From Paenibacillus urinalis (lineage in GTDB: Bacteria; Bacillota; Bacilli; Paenibacillales; Paenibacillaceae): a stretch of 64,000 bases of DNA. Where the stretch lies: positions 1,183,501-1,247,500 of the forward strand of contig NZ_CP118108.1 in assembly GCF_028747985.1 (NCBI RefSeq), written 5' to 3'. The position numbers and the translations under genes are program-made. The notes beneath the pieces were generated by a model. The model had not been told where the DNA came from and did not search any database. It saw nothing but the letters and a program-made list of their open reading frames with translations. This document shows positions 1 to 8,967 of the stretch, in pieces (position 1 is the first letter of the stretch; the number at the start of each line of letters is the position of its first letter).

Positions 1-1
1 A

Positions 2-346
2 CCTGAGAACCTGTGGGTTCGGGGAAACACCTCCAAGTTTAAGCAAGCATTTATTAATATTCTCAAGAACAGCATAGAGGCAATTCAGGGCAGCGGCGAG
101 GTTAGAGTCAAGGCTTATTCGAGAGGCAAGGAAATTTTTATTCATGTACAGGATACCGGAATAGGGATGAATGAGCAGGAGCTCATGAGACTCGGTGAAC
201 CTTATTTCTCCAATAAAACGAAGGGTACGGGGCTCGGCATGATGGTGACATTCCGGATTATTGAGGCTATGGATGGAAGTATAGAATATAGCAGCGAGAA
301 GGGGATTGGAACGGAGGCTGTTATTCGTTTTCCTTCGGGTACTTGA
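2..346 (+). CDS. Sensor histidine kinase, C-terminal part (5' end outside window)
   Basis: Open from the left edge to a TGA at 344-346. About 114 residues of a GHKL ATPase domain are visible: an N-box (NILKNSIEAI), a G1 box (DTGIGM), an F-box region (YFSNKTKG) and a G2 box (GTGLGM), then the usual ending after a VIRFPSGT strand. The spelling and order match ATP-binding domains of sporulation-type or PAS-containing kinases such as KinA to KinE relatives. The sensory and His-containing parts lie outside the window, so the signal is unknown. No response regulator follows; the next gene is a secreted protein, so this looks like an orphan kinase or the last gene of a unit. Confidence 0.85.
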   Translation, partial: PENLWVRGNTSKFKQAFINILKNSIEAIQGSGEVRVKAYSRGKEIFIHVQDTGIGMNEQELMRLGEPYFSNKTKGTGLGMMVTFRIIEAMDGSIEYSSEKGIGTEAVIRFPSGT

Positions 347-450
347 GCTTGTAATTCAGGTTGTTCATGTGCAATGGATAAAAAAGGGTGTGTTCGTCCA
401 CACTAACGAAGTGCAGACAATTTATTGCAGCTAGAAAGGTGGACAAACAC

Positions 451-1143
451 ATGAACAAATATATTTCGCGCATCGCTTCTGCGGCTCTTCTGATTTCGAT
501 TATGACAGGGTATGCAGGAGGGGCCGAAGCACAGGAAGCAAAGACCCCGGATCCGGTATTTACCGAGTTTGAGGTAGATGCAAATTGCGGTCAAGGACAT
601 CACCTCTATTTCATGGATGAGACAGCCAAGATTCTGAATATGGATCTGAAGGAACTGGCATCCCAAATGGAACAAGGGAAGACGATTGTAAGCATTGCGC
701 AGTCGAAGGGAATGACAGACAAGCAGCTCGAGAAGAAGCTTATTCCTGCTATCGATAAGCGGGTGGATGCCGCGGTCAAAGAAGGCTGCCTCACGAAAGA
801 ACAAGGCACCACGATGAAATCAAATATTCACGCCCGGCTCGCCAAAGTGATCAACACTCCGCTCAGTGAGCTTCGCGGGCGGCATGCACATCATGGCAAA
901 GGACATCGTTTAAATCGCGAGGAAATTGCCAAGTTTCTCGGTCTGACGCCGGATCAGCTTAACCAAGAGCTTCGGCAAGGGAAGTCACTGGCTGAAATCG
1001 CCAAATCAAAAGGTGTATCCGAGAAACAGCTGGTGGATAAATTGAAGGAAGAGTTAACACCTGATCTGGAGAAGTTTATCCATCGGAAGATCAAGATCGA
1101 TGGGGCGCCGGGAAAAGAAGCCCTTAAGCATGATCATAGCTAA
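451..1143 (+). CDS. Secreted protein with two internal helical repeats
   Basis: The ATG at 451 is preferred because an AGAAAGGTGG ribosome site precedes it and the first 28 residues form a clean signal peptide (Lys/Arg, hydrophobic core, then GGAEAQ). The mature protein of roughly 200 residues holds two copies of a ~60-residue helical unit. Each contains a leucine-rich helix, a QGKS/QGKT-(L/I)-x-x-IA-x-SKG turn, a KQL-x-x-KL helix and an acidic tail. The second copy starts near residue 155, after a His-rich patch (GRHAHHGKGH). Cysteines occur at CGQG and in copy one (EGCL). I do not recognise a named family. It is a small exported protein of unknown role, possibly envelope-associated. Confidence 0.7.
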   Translation: MNKYISRIASAALLISIMTGYAGGAEAQEAKTPDPVFTEFEVDANCGQGHHLYFMDETAKILNMDLKELASQMEQGKTIVSIAQSKGMTDKQLEKKLIPAIDKRVDAAVKEGCLTKEQGTTMKSNIHARLAKVINTPLSELRGRHAHHGKGHRLNREEIAKFLGLTPDQLNQELRQGKSLAEIAKSKGVSEKQLVDKLKEELTPDLEKFIHRKIKIDGAPGKEALKHDHS

Positions 1144-1160
1144 AGTCTAAATAAAAAATT

Positions 1161-1206
1161 CCCTTCAAGCAGGAATGTCATACATTGACAGACGAAGCTT
1201 GAAGGG
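1161..1206. terminator. Possible bidirectional hairpin between convergent genes
   Basis: CCCTTCAAGC at 1161-1170 pairs perfectly with GCTTGAAGGG at 1197-1206. The 26-nt loop is long and only a weak T-tract follows. A run of A's (1152-1157) gives a T-tract for the minus-strand gene that converges here. Confidence 0.4.
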
Positions 1207-1277
1207 GATGTTTAATTACTAGGGAAATCTGCATGTGCAGATTAAGAATAACAAGAAAATGATGCATTTTTCTTAAC

Positions 1278-2477
1278 TCAGAGCACAGCACCTTCTGCCG
1301 GGACCGTCTTGTCCTTGTCTCTCGCGGTCTTGTTCTTAGGTCTGCGCGCAAGTCCTACCAGATACCTTGATCCAGGCAGCTTGGACAAGCCGAAGCTGAT
1401 GAGCAGCGATACGATGACGGTAAGCAGGAATGTGACGATCGTTACCGGCAAATGATATCCAGACAGCTCCATTGGTCTAGTGAAGAATGCGATGCCGTAA
1501 ATGACCATGGCATGGACAAGATAACCGCCGTATGAATATCTTCCGATCCATGTAAACAGCTTGCGGAAACGGCTCTGCGGCGAGATGACAAGCATGAATC
1601 CATACAGCAGGAACATCTGTGTCAAAATCAAAGCAAAGGTCTGAGGCTTCAAATAGGTAGATATGTTCAGGTTCATCACATCAGAAGAGCCGCGAAGCAC
1701 ATCATAAGCGAGCAGTGTGAATAAGGCGATGGACAGGAACGCAGTCCAGGGCATAATTTTGAGTATCCATTTGCGAAATTTTTCGAGCATGAAGGCAACC
1801 AGTGCACCAAGAATAAAATAAAAGAAATACATAATAAAAGAATAAGATCTGTACCCTAGCAGTGTTTGGGTTATCCCGCCTGCTTCTGCTGCCCAAGCGC
1901 CCATCTCGTAATAAGACAGGTATAACAGATAAGCATAGGCAGCGCCAGTGAGTACGATAATAGTAACAACCGTACGGTTCTGCCGCGTCGGATCGAGAGG
2001 AGTCAGTCTGCTCTTCAGAAACAGAGCGGCTTTCCGGAACAGCGGAAACAGCAGATAGAACTGGAATACCATGATGACGAACCACAGCTGATAACCGGCT
2101 TGAGGAACAAACCATTCACTAACAAGGCTTGTCCAGGTGTCAGCACTCAGCCAGTTGGTGCCAGCCGTCAGTCTTACACTCAGCCAGTATAGAACTGTCC
2201 ATAACAGGAACGGGACATAAATATCTCCGAATCTTTTGCGGATAAAGCTTGAATAGTGCAGCTTCTTCTCATAGTTATAGAACAGAAGTACGGCGGACAG
2301 GAACACGAATGTCGGTGTACCGAACCTTGTCAAATGATACACAATCATAAGCATGGTGGAATCTGGCGCAAGTATATCCGCCCGGTATATATATTCCGCG
2401 AGGCTGTGCTGCATCACAATCGCGAGGAACGCGAGTCCCCGTAGAGGTGTCAGCTCCTCGATTCTAGGTTTTTTCAA
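1278..2477 (-). CDS. Acyltransferase family 3 membrane protein
   Basis: An integral membrane acyltransferase (acyltransferase_3/OafA-like). It begins with the typical PRIEELTPLRGLAFLAIVMQHS, where the arginine of the first helix and the histidine near its end are the family's conserved pair. About ten hydrophobic helices follow, including FVFLSAVLLFY and a late YGGYLVH motif. I place the start at a TTG at 2475-2477 because AGGAGG lies seven bases upstream; a longer reading to 2576 adds a non-conserved tail. The 399-residue length is normal. Such proteins O-acetylate cell-wall or exported polysaccharides. The acceptor cannot be told from context, as the neighbours are unrelated. Confidence 0.85.
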   Translation of the reverse strand: MKKPRIEELTPLRGLAFLAIVMQHSLAEYIYRADILAPDSTMLMIVYHLTRFGTPTFVFLSAVLLFYNYEKKLHYSSFIRKRFGDIYVPFLLWTVLYWLSVRLTAGTNWLSADTWTSLVSEWFVPQAGYQLWFVIMVFQFYLLFPLFRKAALFLKSRLTPLDPTRQNRTVVTIIVLTGAAYAYLLYLSYYEMGAWAAEAGGITQTLLGYRSYSFIMYFFYFILGALVAFMLEKFRKWILKIMPWTAFLSIALFTLLAYDVLRGSSDVMNLNISTYLKPQTFALILTQMFLLYGFMLVISPQSRFRKLFTWIGRYSYGGYLVHAMVIYGIAFFTRPMELSGYHLPVTIVTFLLTVIVSLLISFGLSKLPGSRYLVGLARRPKNKTARDKDKTVPAEGAVL

Positions 2478-2703
2478 TAGTAGATAACCTCCTAATAGTT
2501 GTTTCTCATGACAAGTAGGCAGGCACTTGGAGTCATTATTGTAACGAATCAACATTAGGAATAGATGAAATAACAAATAACATGAGCAAGTATACTACAA
2601 CTTGGGACTGTGTGTGCTTGTAATTATTGTCTGTATATATTATCGTTCATGAAGAATCGTCAATTCCAGAGATATAGAGTATAGGAATGGAGGAGAACCA
2701 ATA

Positions 2704-3381
2704 GTGAACCATCATGAAGAGAGTAAGAACCTGTTCCAGAGCCGAAAGTCTCACCGTAAATTTGACAAGAGCAAGCCTATTCCGCAGGCGACCCTTGAGA
2801 ATATATTAACAGATGCACTGCGTGCACCATCCTGGGCGAATACCCAGCCTTGGGAGGTATTTATTGCTACAGGCGGCACCTTAGAAGCGGTCAGAGAGGC
2901 CTATTTAGCTGCGTTTGATCGTTCAGAGCCATACAATACGGATGTTCCTGTTCCGAAGGAATGGCCTGAATATATGCAGGAGCGCAGCATCCGTAACAGC
3001 ATACATATGTTTGAGTGTATGGGGATCAATCGTGAGGATGAGAAGGCAAGAGAGCTGAATCGACGCAATAACATTTCGTTCTTTGATGGAACAGCCCTGG
3101 TTATTATTTGTCAGGAGCGATCGCTTACGGATTGGTCGACCATGGATCTGGGCACCTTCGCCGGATATCTTGTGCTGGCCGCTGAGCATCATCATGTGCA
3201 GAGTGTTCCTGCCTTTAATTCGATTGCTTATCCCCAAATACTTAGAGAGAAGCTGTCGATTCCGGATCATCTGATTATCCGCTCTGGTGTTGTTCTTGGC
3301 TATGCTGTCGACGACAGTCCCTATAATGAGCATACATCAGATAGAGAAGCGCTTCACCAAATGGTACATTTCTTAAACTAG
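2704..3381 (+). CDS. Nitroreductase family protein
   Basis: A 225-residue FMN-dependent nitroreductase. The N-terminus carries the FMN-phosphate loop (SRKSHRKFDKSKPIP) and the RAPSWANTQPW segment typical of the family. The C-terminal half has the conserved GTFAGYLVLAAEHH helix and an RSGVVLGYA strand. The start is GTG with GGAGGAG upstream. Members reduce nitro compounds, quinones or flavins with NAD(P)H, usually as cytoplasmic dimers. It is divergent from the acyltransferase and appears to be transcribed alone. The physiological substrate is unknown. Confidence 0.88.
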   Translation: MNHHEESKNLFQSRKSHRKFDKSKPIPQATLENILTDALRAPSWANTQPWEVFIATGGTLEAVREAYLAAFDRSEPYNTDVPVPKEWPEYMQERSIRNSIHMFECMGINREDEKARELNRRNNISFFDGTALVIICQERSLTDWSTMDLGTFAGYLVLAAEHHHVQSVPAFNSIAYPQILREKLSIPDHLIIRSGVVLGYAVDDSPYNEHTSDREALHQMVHFLN

Positions 3382-3440
3382 ACTCGTGCATATGTATTGT
3401 AACGACAGACTCTCAGCGATGGGGGTCTGTTGTCATGAGG

Positions 3441-3469
3441 TTCACAGTCTTGACAGCTCGATTTATAAT
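3441..3469 (+). promoter_or_regulatory. Sigma-A-like promoter for the sugar-sensing operon
   Basis: A perfect TATAAT at 3464-3469 lies 17 bases from TTCACA at 3441-3446 (one mismatch to TTGACA). The predicted transcription start is near 3476, about 50 bases before the TTG start codon at 3527. Confidence 0.55.
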
Positions 3470-3475
3470 GATTAA

Positions 3476-3489
3476 TGAAAGCGGTTAAA
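3476..3489 (+). promoter_or_regulatory. Candidate cre (CcpA) operator
   Basis: TGAAAGCGGTTAAA fits the catabolite-responsive element consensus TGWAANCGNTNWCA at 13 of 14 positions. It begins at the predicted transcription start, a position where CcpA commonly represses. This fits catabolite control of a sugar-sensing operon. Confidence 0.5.
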
Positions 3490-3526
3490 TGCCGGCATTG
3501 GAACAGACCGAGGAGGCGTAGCTATA

Positions 3527-4528
3527 TTGAAGAAGATGATGCTGATCTATGCGCTTTTAATATTCGCTTTTTTGGTTTATATATTTCAATATATGACAGA
3601 GGACGTGGACAATAGAGGAGCTGCGGGTGAAGGTCTGAGAGGAGATATCTCGGAGCGTTATGTGATGGTCACTTTCCAATCTGGCTCTGAGTACTGGAAG
3701 AGCGTGCTTAAGGGCTTTGAGGATGCGGCTGACGCTTTGAACGTGTCCATTGAATATAGAGGAGCAACGGAGTACGACCTGCAGGAGCAGATTATGGTAC
3801 TGGACCAGGTGATTGCGAAGAAACCGGCAGGCATCGCCATCTCTGCGATTGACACGAATGGACTCGATGGTGTTATCGACCGCGCGATTGAGGAGAACAT
3901 TCCGGTCGTGCTGTTTGACTCAGGTGCACCGAATAGCAAAGCTTACTCCTTCCTGGCAACGAATAATTACAACGCTGGGGCAACCGCAGCAGCTCAGATG
4001 GCGAAGCTGGCAGGAAGAGAGGGACAGGTAGCGATCGTTACTGTACCTGGACAGCACAATCATACAGAGCGGATTCAAGGATTCAAGGATACGCTGGAGA
4101 GCACCTATCCGATGATGAAAGTGGTCGATACGGTTAATGGAAAAGGAAATGCAGAGGATGCGGAACAAGTGACTTCGGCACTGCTTGAGAAGTATCCGGA
4201 TCTTGCCGGAGTATTCGTCACCGAAGCAGCAAGTGGTGTCGGTGTCGCTGAAGCGGTTCAGCAGCATGGGGATCCGGTTCAAATTGTGAGCTTTGATACG
4301 AACAAAGCCACACTTGATTTGATCAAGGAAGGTGCTATTGCGGCAAGCATTGCACAGGGAACATGGAATATGGGGTACTGGTCCTTACAATATTTGTTCC
4401 ATCTTCACCATGATCTGACGATTCCGGCGCCTTCTGCGACAGACGATGTGTCACCGGTTCCAGTCCAGGTCGATACAGGAATTAATGTAGTTACCAAACA
4501 GAATGTGGAGCAGTATTATGCGAAATAA
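3527..4528 (+). CDS. Membrane-anchored sugar-binding sensor protein (AraP-like)
   Basis: A 333-residue type I periplasmic-binding-fold protein (Peripla_BP_4, RbsB-like). It has an N-terminal membrane anchor (residues 3-22) and no lipobox. Family hallmarks include VTFQSGSEYWKSV near the first strand, the hinge-region ISAIDTNGLD, FDSGAP, and GTWNMGYWSLQYL near the C-terminus. AGGAGG precedes the TTG start. Its stop overlaps the next gene, a YesM-type kinase, followed by a YesN-type regulator. This order matches the AraPST three-component arabinose sensor of Geobacillus, in which a binding protein passes the sugar signal to the kinase. I infer an extracellular pentose or arabinose sensor; the ligand itself is not proven. 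Confidence 0.82.
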   Translation: MKKMMLIYALLIFAFLVYIFQYMTEDVDNRGAAGEGLRGDISERYVMVTFQSGSEYWKSVLKGFEDAADALNVSIEYRGATEYDLQEQIMVLDQVIAKKPAGIAISAIDTNGLDGVIDRAIEENIPVVLFDSGAPNSKAYSFLATNNYNAGATAAAQMAKLAGREGQVAIVTVPGQHNHTERIQGFKDTLESTYPMMKVVDTVNGKGNAEDAEQVTSALLEKYPDLAGVFVTEAASGVGVAEAVQQHGDPVQIVSFDTNKATLDLIKEGAIAASIAQGTWNMGYWSLQYLFHLHHDLTIPAPSATDDVSPVPVQVDTGINVVTKQNVEQYYAK

Positions 4529-6380
4529 TGAGCGCGGATCTGGAAGGTTATGGAAGCGCCTTAAGTTCAGTCAAATGCCGCTGCGTTATCAGCTCTCCAT
4601 TCTTTTTGTATTGATTGGTATCGTGCCTGCACTGGGTCTTGGATTAATCGTCAATTGGACCGTGGATCGAATTGTGGAAAGGCAGGTCGAAGACAATACA
4701 CTCCAGCTGATTGGTAAAGTGAATCAGTCGCTCGACAAGTCCATTGAAAATCTGCAGAACATTACCTATCTCACCGAATTTGATGAGGATGTTCAGCAGT
4801 TTATTGATGGTACTCCCGAGGTAAGAGAGCGGGTGAAGAGCTCTGGAAGTGTTCAAGCTTTTTTACAGGGATTTACAACACTTCATCCCGATATTGCAGG
4901 GATCTTAATCATTAATAATGAAGGGGAATATATAAGCAACGAAATGTATGCTGTAGATGATACAGATCTCACACAAGAGAGCTGGTATCAGGCTGCCGTG
5001 GATCAGAAAGGGATCTTTACGGTCATCGGGCACCCTGGAGAGCGGAGAGTAACTACCCATGTGAACTATACGCCGGATGAAGTCGTGTCTGTATCCAGAG
5101 CTTTGGTTGATCCGGAGACTCGGGAAACGCGAGGCGTTATTTTGATCGACCTGAAGCTGTTCTCGATCTCAGGCATTGCAAGGGACGTCACGTTAGGTAA
5201 AGATGGATATTTAATGATTCAGGATCAGGATGGGAATAAAATCTTCGCACCGGATCAGTCCATTATTACTCAGTTGGAGAGCTCCTGGTTTGAAGATGCC
5301 GCCTATGGAACCTTTACAAAACAAGTCGGAGATCAGAACTTTCAGTTTCAATACCAGACCTCTTCTTACACTGGCTGGCGTACTATCGGGGTGTTCAATA
5401 CAGGTGATTCAGCAATTGCTGTTAGAGAAATTCATTTTTATGTGATTTGCTATTTGTTTATTGTTTGCATGTTTGGACTAACGGCGGCTTATGTCCTGTC
5501 ACAATCCATCTCAAGGCCGATTCATCACTTGATGAGCTTGATGCAGAAGGCCGAAAAAGGCGACATGACACTGCGTAATCTCGGTAACCGTGGAGATGAG
5601 GTCGGAATGCTCGGTGTCAGCTTTAACCGAATGCTGCAGGAGATCAAGAAGCTGATGGCTATGAACCGGAGAAAAGAAAAACAGAAGCAGGCAGCTGAGC
5701 TGCGCAGTCTTACCGCTCACATCAAGCCGCACTTTTTGTATAACACACTGGATACCATCCACTGGATGGCACGCAAGCAGGGGGCGGAAGATGTATCCGA
5801 AATGGTGAAATCGTTATCCCGATTGTTTAGAATCGGGCTCAGTAAGGGCAGCAGCATGATTCCGGTGTCCGAAGAGATAGATCATATCACCAGCTATTTG
5901 CAGATTCAGAAGACCCGTTATCGGGACCGGCTGAACTGCCAGATCGAGCTGCAGGAGGGGGTCAGAAGATTCTATGTCGTCAAGCTGATCATGCAGCCGA
6001 TCGTTGAGAATGCGATCTATCATGGGATCAAGGCCAGGCGCGGTGCAGGCAACATTCGAATTCAGGTGGAACAGCAAACCGACTATCTTCTGATGACGAT
6101 CACAGATAATGGGGCGGGCATGGATGAGGAGCGGCTTCAGCAGCTGAGGGAGAAGCTTGCCAATCCATTGATCACCATAGATAAGCAGCATGAAGAGAAG
6201 GAGTCACCGAAGAGCTATGGCCTGTTAAATGTGCAGGCCCGAATTCAGCTCGCATTCGGAACAGATTACGGCGTGCAGCTGGACAGCACGCTGGGGGAAG
6301 GCACAACGGTCACGATTAAGCATCCTTTGTTGACCGAGCCTCAAGTCATGGCTGACCACGAACAGGAGGAGGAGCTATGA
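4518..6380 (+). CDS. YesM-type sensor histidine kinase (AraS-like)
   Basis: About 620 residues. A first transmembrane helix (about residues 22-42) precedes a ~260-residue extracellular Cache-like domain, a second helix (FYVICYLFIVCMFGLTAAYV), a HAMP domain, a His_kinase segment with HIKPHFLYNTLD (phospho-acceptor near residue 400), and an HATPase with QPIVENAIYHG and DNGAGM. I prefer the ATG at 4518, since GGAG lies seven bases upstream; an in-frame ATG at 4503 is possible. It overlaps the upstream sugar-binding gene by 11 bases and the downstream response regulator by four, so the three proteins are translationally coupled. Likely senses sugar through that binding protein. Confidence 0.88.
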   Translation: MRNNERGSGRLWKRLKFSQMPLRYQLSILFVLIGIVPALGLGLIVNWTVDRIVERQVEDNTLQLIGKVNQSLDKSIENLQNITYLTEFDEDVQQFIDGTPEVRERVKSSGSVQAFLQGFTTLHPDIAGILIINNEGEYISNEMYAVDDTDLTQESWYQAAVDQKGIFTVIGHPGERRVTTHVNYTPDEVVSVSRALVDPETRETRGVILIDLKLFSISGIARDVTLGKDGYLMIQDQDGNKIFAPDQSIITQLESSWFEDAAYGTFTKQVGDQNFQFQYQTSSYTGWRTIGVFNTGDSAIAVREIHFYVICYLFIVCMFGLTAAYVLSQSISRPIHHLMSLMQKAEKGDMTLRNLGNRGDEVGMLGVSFNRMLQEIKKLMAMNRRKEKQKQAAELRSLTAHIKPHFLYNTLDTIHWMARKQGAEDVSEMVKSLSRLFRIGLSKGSSMIPVSEEIDHITSYLQIQKTRYRDRLNCQIELQEGVRRFYVVKLIMQPIVENAIYHGIKARRGAGNIRIQVEQQTDYLLMTITDNGAGMDEERLQQLREKLANPLITIDKQHEEKESPKSYGLLNVQARIQLAFGTDYGVQLDSTLGEGTTVTIKHPLLTEPQVMADHEQEEEL

Positions 6381-7582
6381 ATAAACCATATCAAGTATTG
6401 ATTGCGGATGATGAACCTATCATTCGTGAAGGCATCAGCGAGTCGGTAGACTGGGCTTCTCTGGGCATGGAAGTCATCGGACTCGCCGAAGACGGAGCGG
6501 AAGCACTGGAGCTTGTACTAGAACGGGGAGCTGATCTTGTGCTCGTCGATATGAATATGCCGATTATGAATGGCATTTCATTCATTCAGGCACTTCGAGA
6601 GCAGAAGCAGGAATGCAGATGCATTATCATTACAGGGTATGATGAATTCAGCTATGCGCAGCAAGCGATTCGGCTGGGTGTGGAGGAATATATATTGAAG
6701 CCGGTTGAAACGGATGAGCTGATGAGTGTGCTGCAGCGAATCAAGGCTTCACTCGATGAGGAGCAGCTGGAGAAGGAAAAACAGGCATCTGCCAGGGAGC
6801 ATCTCCGCAAGAGAAGGGAGGTACTGCGAGAGCAGCTGGGACAGGAATGGGTACAAGGCAGACTGAACGAAGAGGAGCTTAGGATGCAGCTCAGTCTGCT
6901 CTCTCTTCCTGCAGCTTCTCCCGCAAGCTGTCTCGTGATCCGCTGGCCAGAGGCAAGCATGCCGAATACGATCTTGAAGGAAGGCGATCGCCAGCTGTAT
7001 CTGTATGCGGTCAAGAACATTGTTGAAGAGCTGATCGGCACCTCGGAAGCGCTTGTGTTCAGAAATGGATCTGATCTGATCGTAGGGATCAGCTGGAGCA
7101 GGCTCACACCAGAACTGCTCATGAAGATCGAGGAGGCGGCCAAGGAGAATCTGGGTGTCACTCTACACACCGCTGCTGAGGATGTTGGAGTGGAGATGGA
7201 GCTTCTAGAGGCATACAACCTGTGCAAGGAATGCATCTATCAGGAGGCTTCGCTATCTCCGCTTGTACGAAGAGCCCGGCAATATTTGCAGGAGCATTAT
7301 CACAACCACGCTTTGACACTGGAGCTGGTGGCTTCCGAGCTGGGAGTTTCACCCGTGTATTTGAGCCGCATGCTGAAGAAGGAGCTCGGGGAGTCATTTA
7401 TTGCCCTGCTGACCGGAATTCGGATTCACAAAGCGATACAGCTGCTGAATAGCAGCAGTCTTGCCATGCACGAGATTGCGGATCATATCGGATATGAGAG
7501 TCAGCACTATTTCAGCACTGCATTCAAAAAGGTCATCGGCATTTCCCCGAACAAATATCGTAAGGGCGAAGCCTTTGTTTAG
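6377..7582 (+). CDS. YesN-type response regulator with AraC output domain (AraT-like)
   Basis: 401 residues. The receiver domain (1-125) shows the acidic pair ADDE, phospho-acceptor Asp58 in LVDMNMP, the ITGYDEFSYA switch region and the Lys of ILKPVE. A middle linker with coiled-coil character follows. The last ~100 residues form two helix-turn-helices of the AraC type (LELVASELGVSPVYLSRMLK, then IADHIGYESQHYFSTAFKK). It sits directly behind its kinase (four-base overlap) and upstream of a sugar ABC importer, which is the expected target. A rho-independent terminator follows at 7626. Confidence 0.9.
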   Translation: MNKPYQVLIADDEPIIREGISESVDWASLGMEVIGLAEDGAEALELVLERGADLVLVDMNMPIMNGISFIQALREQKQECRCIIITGYDEFSYAQQAIRLGVEEYILKPVETDELMSVLQRIKASLDEEQLEKEKQASAREHLRKRREVLREQLGQEWVQGRLNEEELRMQLSLLSLPAASPASCLVIRWPEASMPNTILKEGDRQLYLYAVKNIVEELIGTSEALVFRNGSDLIVGISWSRLTPELLMKIEEAAKENLGVTLHTAAEDVGVEMELLEAYNLCKECIYQEASLSPLVRRARQYLQEHYHNHALTLELVASELGVSPVYLSRMLKKELGESFIALLTGIRIHKAIQLLNSSSLAMHEIADHIGYESQHYFSTAFKKVIGISPNKYRKGEAFV

Positions 7583-7625
7583 AGAATCAATAGAGCATTC
7601 AAGGAAGATATAGCTCTTCATTTTG

Positions 7626-7652
7626 AAAAAAACGCCGCAAGGCGTTTTTTTT
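7626..7652 (+). terminator. Rho-independent terminator after the response regulator
   Basis: AACGCC-GCAA-GGCGTT (7631-7646) flanked by A7 on the left and T8 on the right: a compact hairpin with a GNRA-type loop and a strong U-tract. It separates the sensor operon from the importer operon. Confidence 0.85.
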
Positions 7653-7678
7653 GTTGCCACTGAACTCCTATCGGGATA

Positions 7679-7725
7679 TTGCCAAGAAAGGTTTGATTTT
7701 TATAAAAACGGTTGCAAATGTGCAA
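7679..7725 (+). promoter_or_regulatory. Candidate importer promoter with start-site operator
   Basis: TTGCCA (7679-7684) and TATAAA (7701-7706) are 16 bases apart and place transcription start near 7713. An inverted repeat TTGCA-AATG-TGCAA (7712-7725) sits exactly there. The opposite strand around 7703-7716 also resembles a cre with two mismatches. Binding by the adjacent AraC-type regulator or CcpA is plausible but unproven. Confidence 0.35.
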
Positions 7726-7845
7726 AGACGATTCAAGAAGCGTTGAGATATCATTATAGAAGAAACAAGGGATCAATGGATATGAAAGCGCTAACTATAA
7801 AAGCTTTAATCCAGGCACAATCGTACAAGCGAAAGGGTGGAAACG

Positions 7846-8931
7846 ATGAAGAAAGCACTAACCTATCTTCTTCTCTTCGTGCTCGTTATCTCTTTGAGTG
7901 CATGTAATCTTGAGGAGACGACAGGCGGCAGCGAAAGTCAGGGCTATGTCGGCATCGCCATGCCAACGAAATCGGCGGAGAGATGGGTAGCCGACGGGAA
8001 TAACATGGTGAAGCTGTTTGAAGAGAAAGGCTTCAAGACCGATCTGCAATATGCGGAGGATGTAGTCGAGAATCAGATTGCACAGATCGAGAACATGATT
8101 ACGAAAGGCGTGGATGTGATCGTGATTGCATCCGTTGACGGAAATACATTAACCGATGTCATCAGCAAGGCTCATGACCAAGGCATTCGTGTCATTGCTT
8201 ATGACCGATTGATTCGTAATACAGAGCATCTGTCCTATTATGCTACATTTGATAATTTCCAAGTCGGTGTTCTTCAAGGCTCTTATATAGAGGAGAAGCT
8301 GGGCCTCAAGGAAGGCAAGGGACCGTTTAATATCGAGCTGTTTGGCGGATCACCAGATGATAACAATGCTTACTTCTTCTTTGACGGCGCTATGTCTGTT
8401 CTACAGCCGTATATTGACTCCGGTCAGCTCGTTATACGAAGCAAACAGAATTCAATGAGTCAAATCGCTACGCTCAGATGGGATGGTGCGGAAGCGCAGA
8501 AGCGGATGGATAATTTGATCAGTGCGCATTACTCAAATGAGCGGATTGATGCAATTCTTGCTCCTGCTGATTCGTTAAGTCTGGGCATCATTTCTTCTCT
8601 GAAGGGTGTAGGGTATGGAAGCTCTAACAATCCGATGCCTGTAATTACTGGACAGGATGCAGAGCTCTCCTCCATCAAATCCATCGTCAGAGGAGAACAG
8701 ACACAAACTGTATTTAAGGATACGCGTCAGCTGGCGGAGCGAACGGTTGCCATGGTTGAAAGCGTTCTCTCTGGGACCGAAGCAGAAGTGAATGATACGG
8801 AGAGCTACGATAATGGAAAAATGGTTGTGCCGTCCTACCTGCTTGAACCAGTATCTGTGGATGCGACGAATCTGGAGGAAGTTGTAATTGATTCCGGATA
8901 CTACACCAAAGACGAAGTTGGGCTGGAATAG
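7846..8931 (+). CDS. chvE: Multiple-monosaccharide (ChvE/AraE-type) substrate-binding lipoprotein
   Basis: 361 residues. The lipoprotein signal has a lipobox LSAC with Cys20, so the protein is anchored on the outer face of the membrane. The mature part is a Peripla_BP_4 sugar-binding fold with [11 protein letters not shown] at the first strand, VIASVDGN, the [21 protein letters not shown] segment typical of ChvE and xylose-binding proteins, and [10 protein letters not shown] plus ITGQDAE near the end. The ATG at 7846 follows AAAGGGTGG. It heads a three-gene importer operon with the ATPase and permease. With a pentose sensor upstream and an arabinofuranosidase downstream, arabinose or xylose is the likely cargo. 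Confidence 0.88.
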   Translation: MKKALTYLLLFVLVISLSACNLEETTGGSESQGYVGIAMPTKSAERWVADGNNMVKLFEEKGFKTDLQYAEDVVENQIAQIENMITKGVDVIVIASVDGNTLTDVISKAHDQGIRVIAYDRLIRNTEHLSYYATFDNFQVGVLQGSYIEEKLGLKEGKGPFNIELFGGSPDDNNAYFFFDGAMSVLQPYIDSGQLVIRSKQNSMSQIATLRWDGAEAQKRMDNLISAHYSNERIDAILAPADSLSLGIISSLKGVGYGSSNNPMPVITGQDAELSSIKSIVRGEQTQTVFKDTRQLAERTVAMVESVLSGTEAEVNDTESYDNGKMVVPSYLLEPVSVDATNLEEVVIDSGYYTKDEVGLE

Positions 8932-8967
8932 AATGACTGTTAACTTTTGATGCGGGAAGGTGAAATC

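Noticed and set aside
7623-7907. 94-codon plus-strand frame
   Set aside because: Begins in the terminator of the response regulator and overlaps the lipoprotein gene start in another frame.
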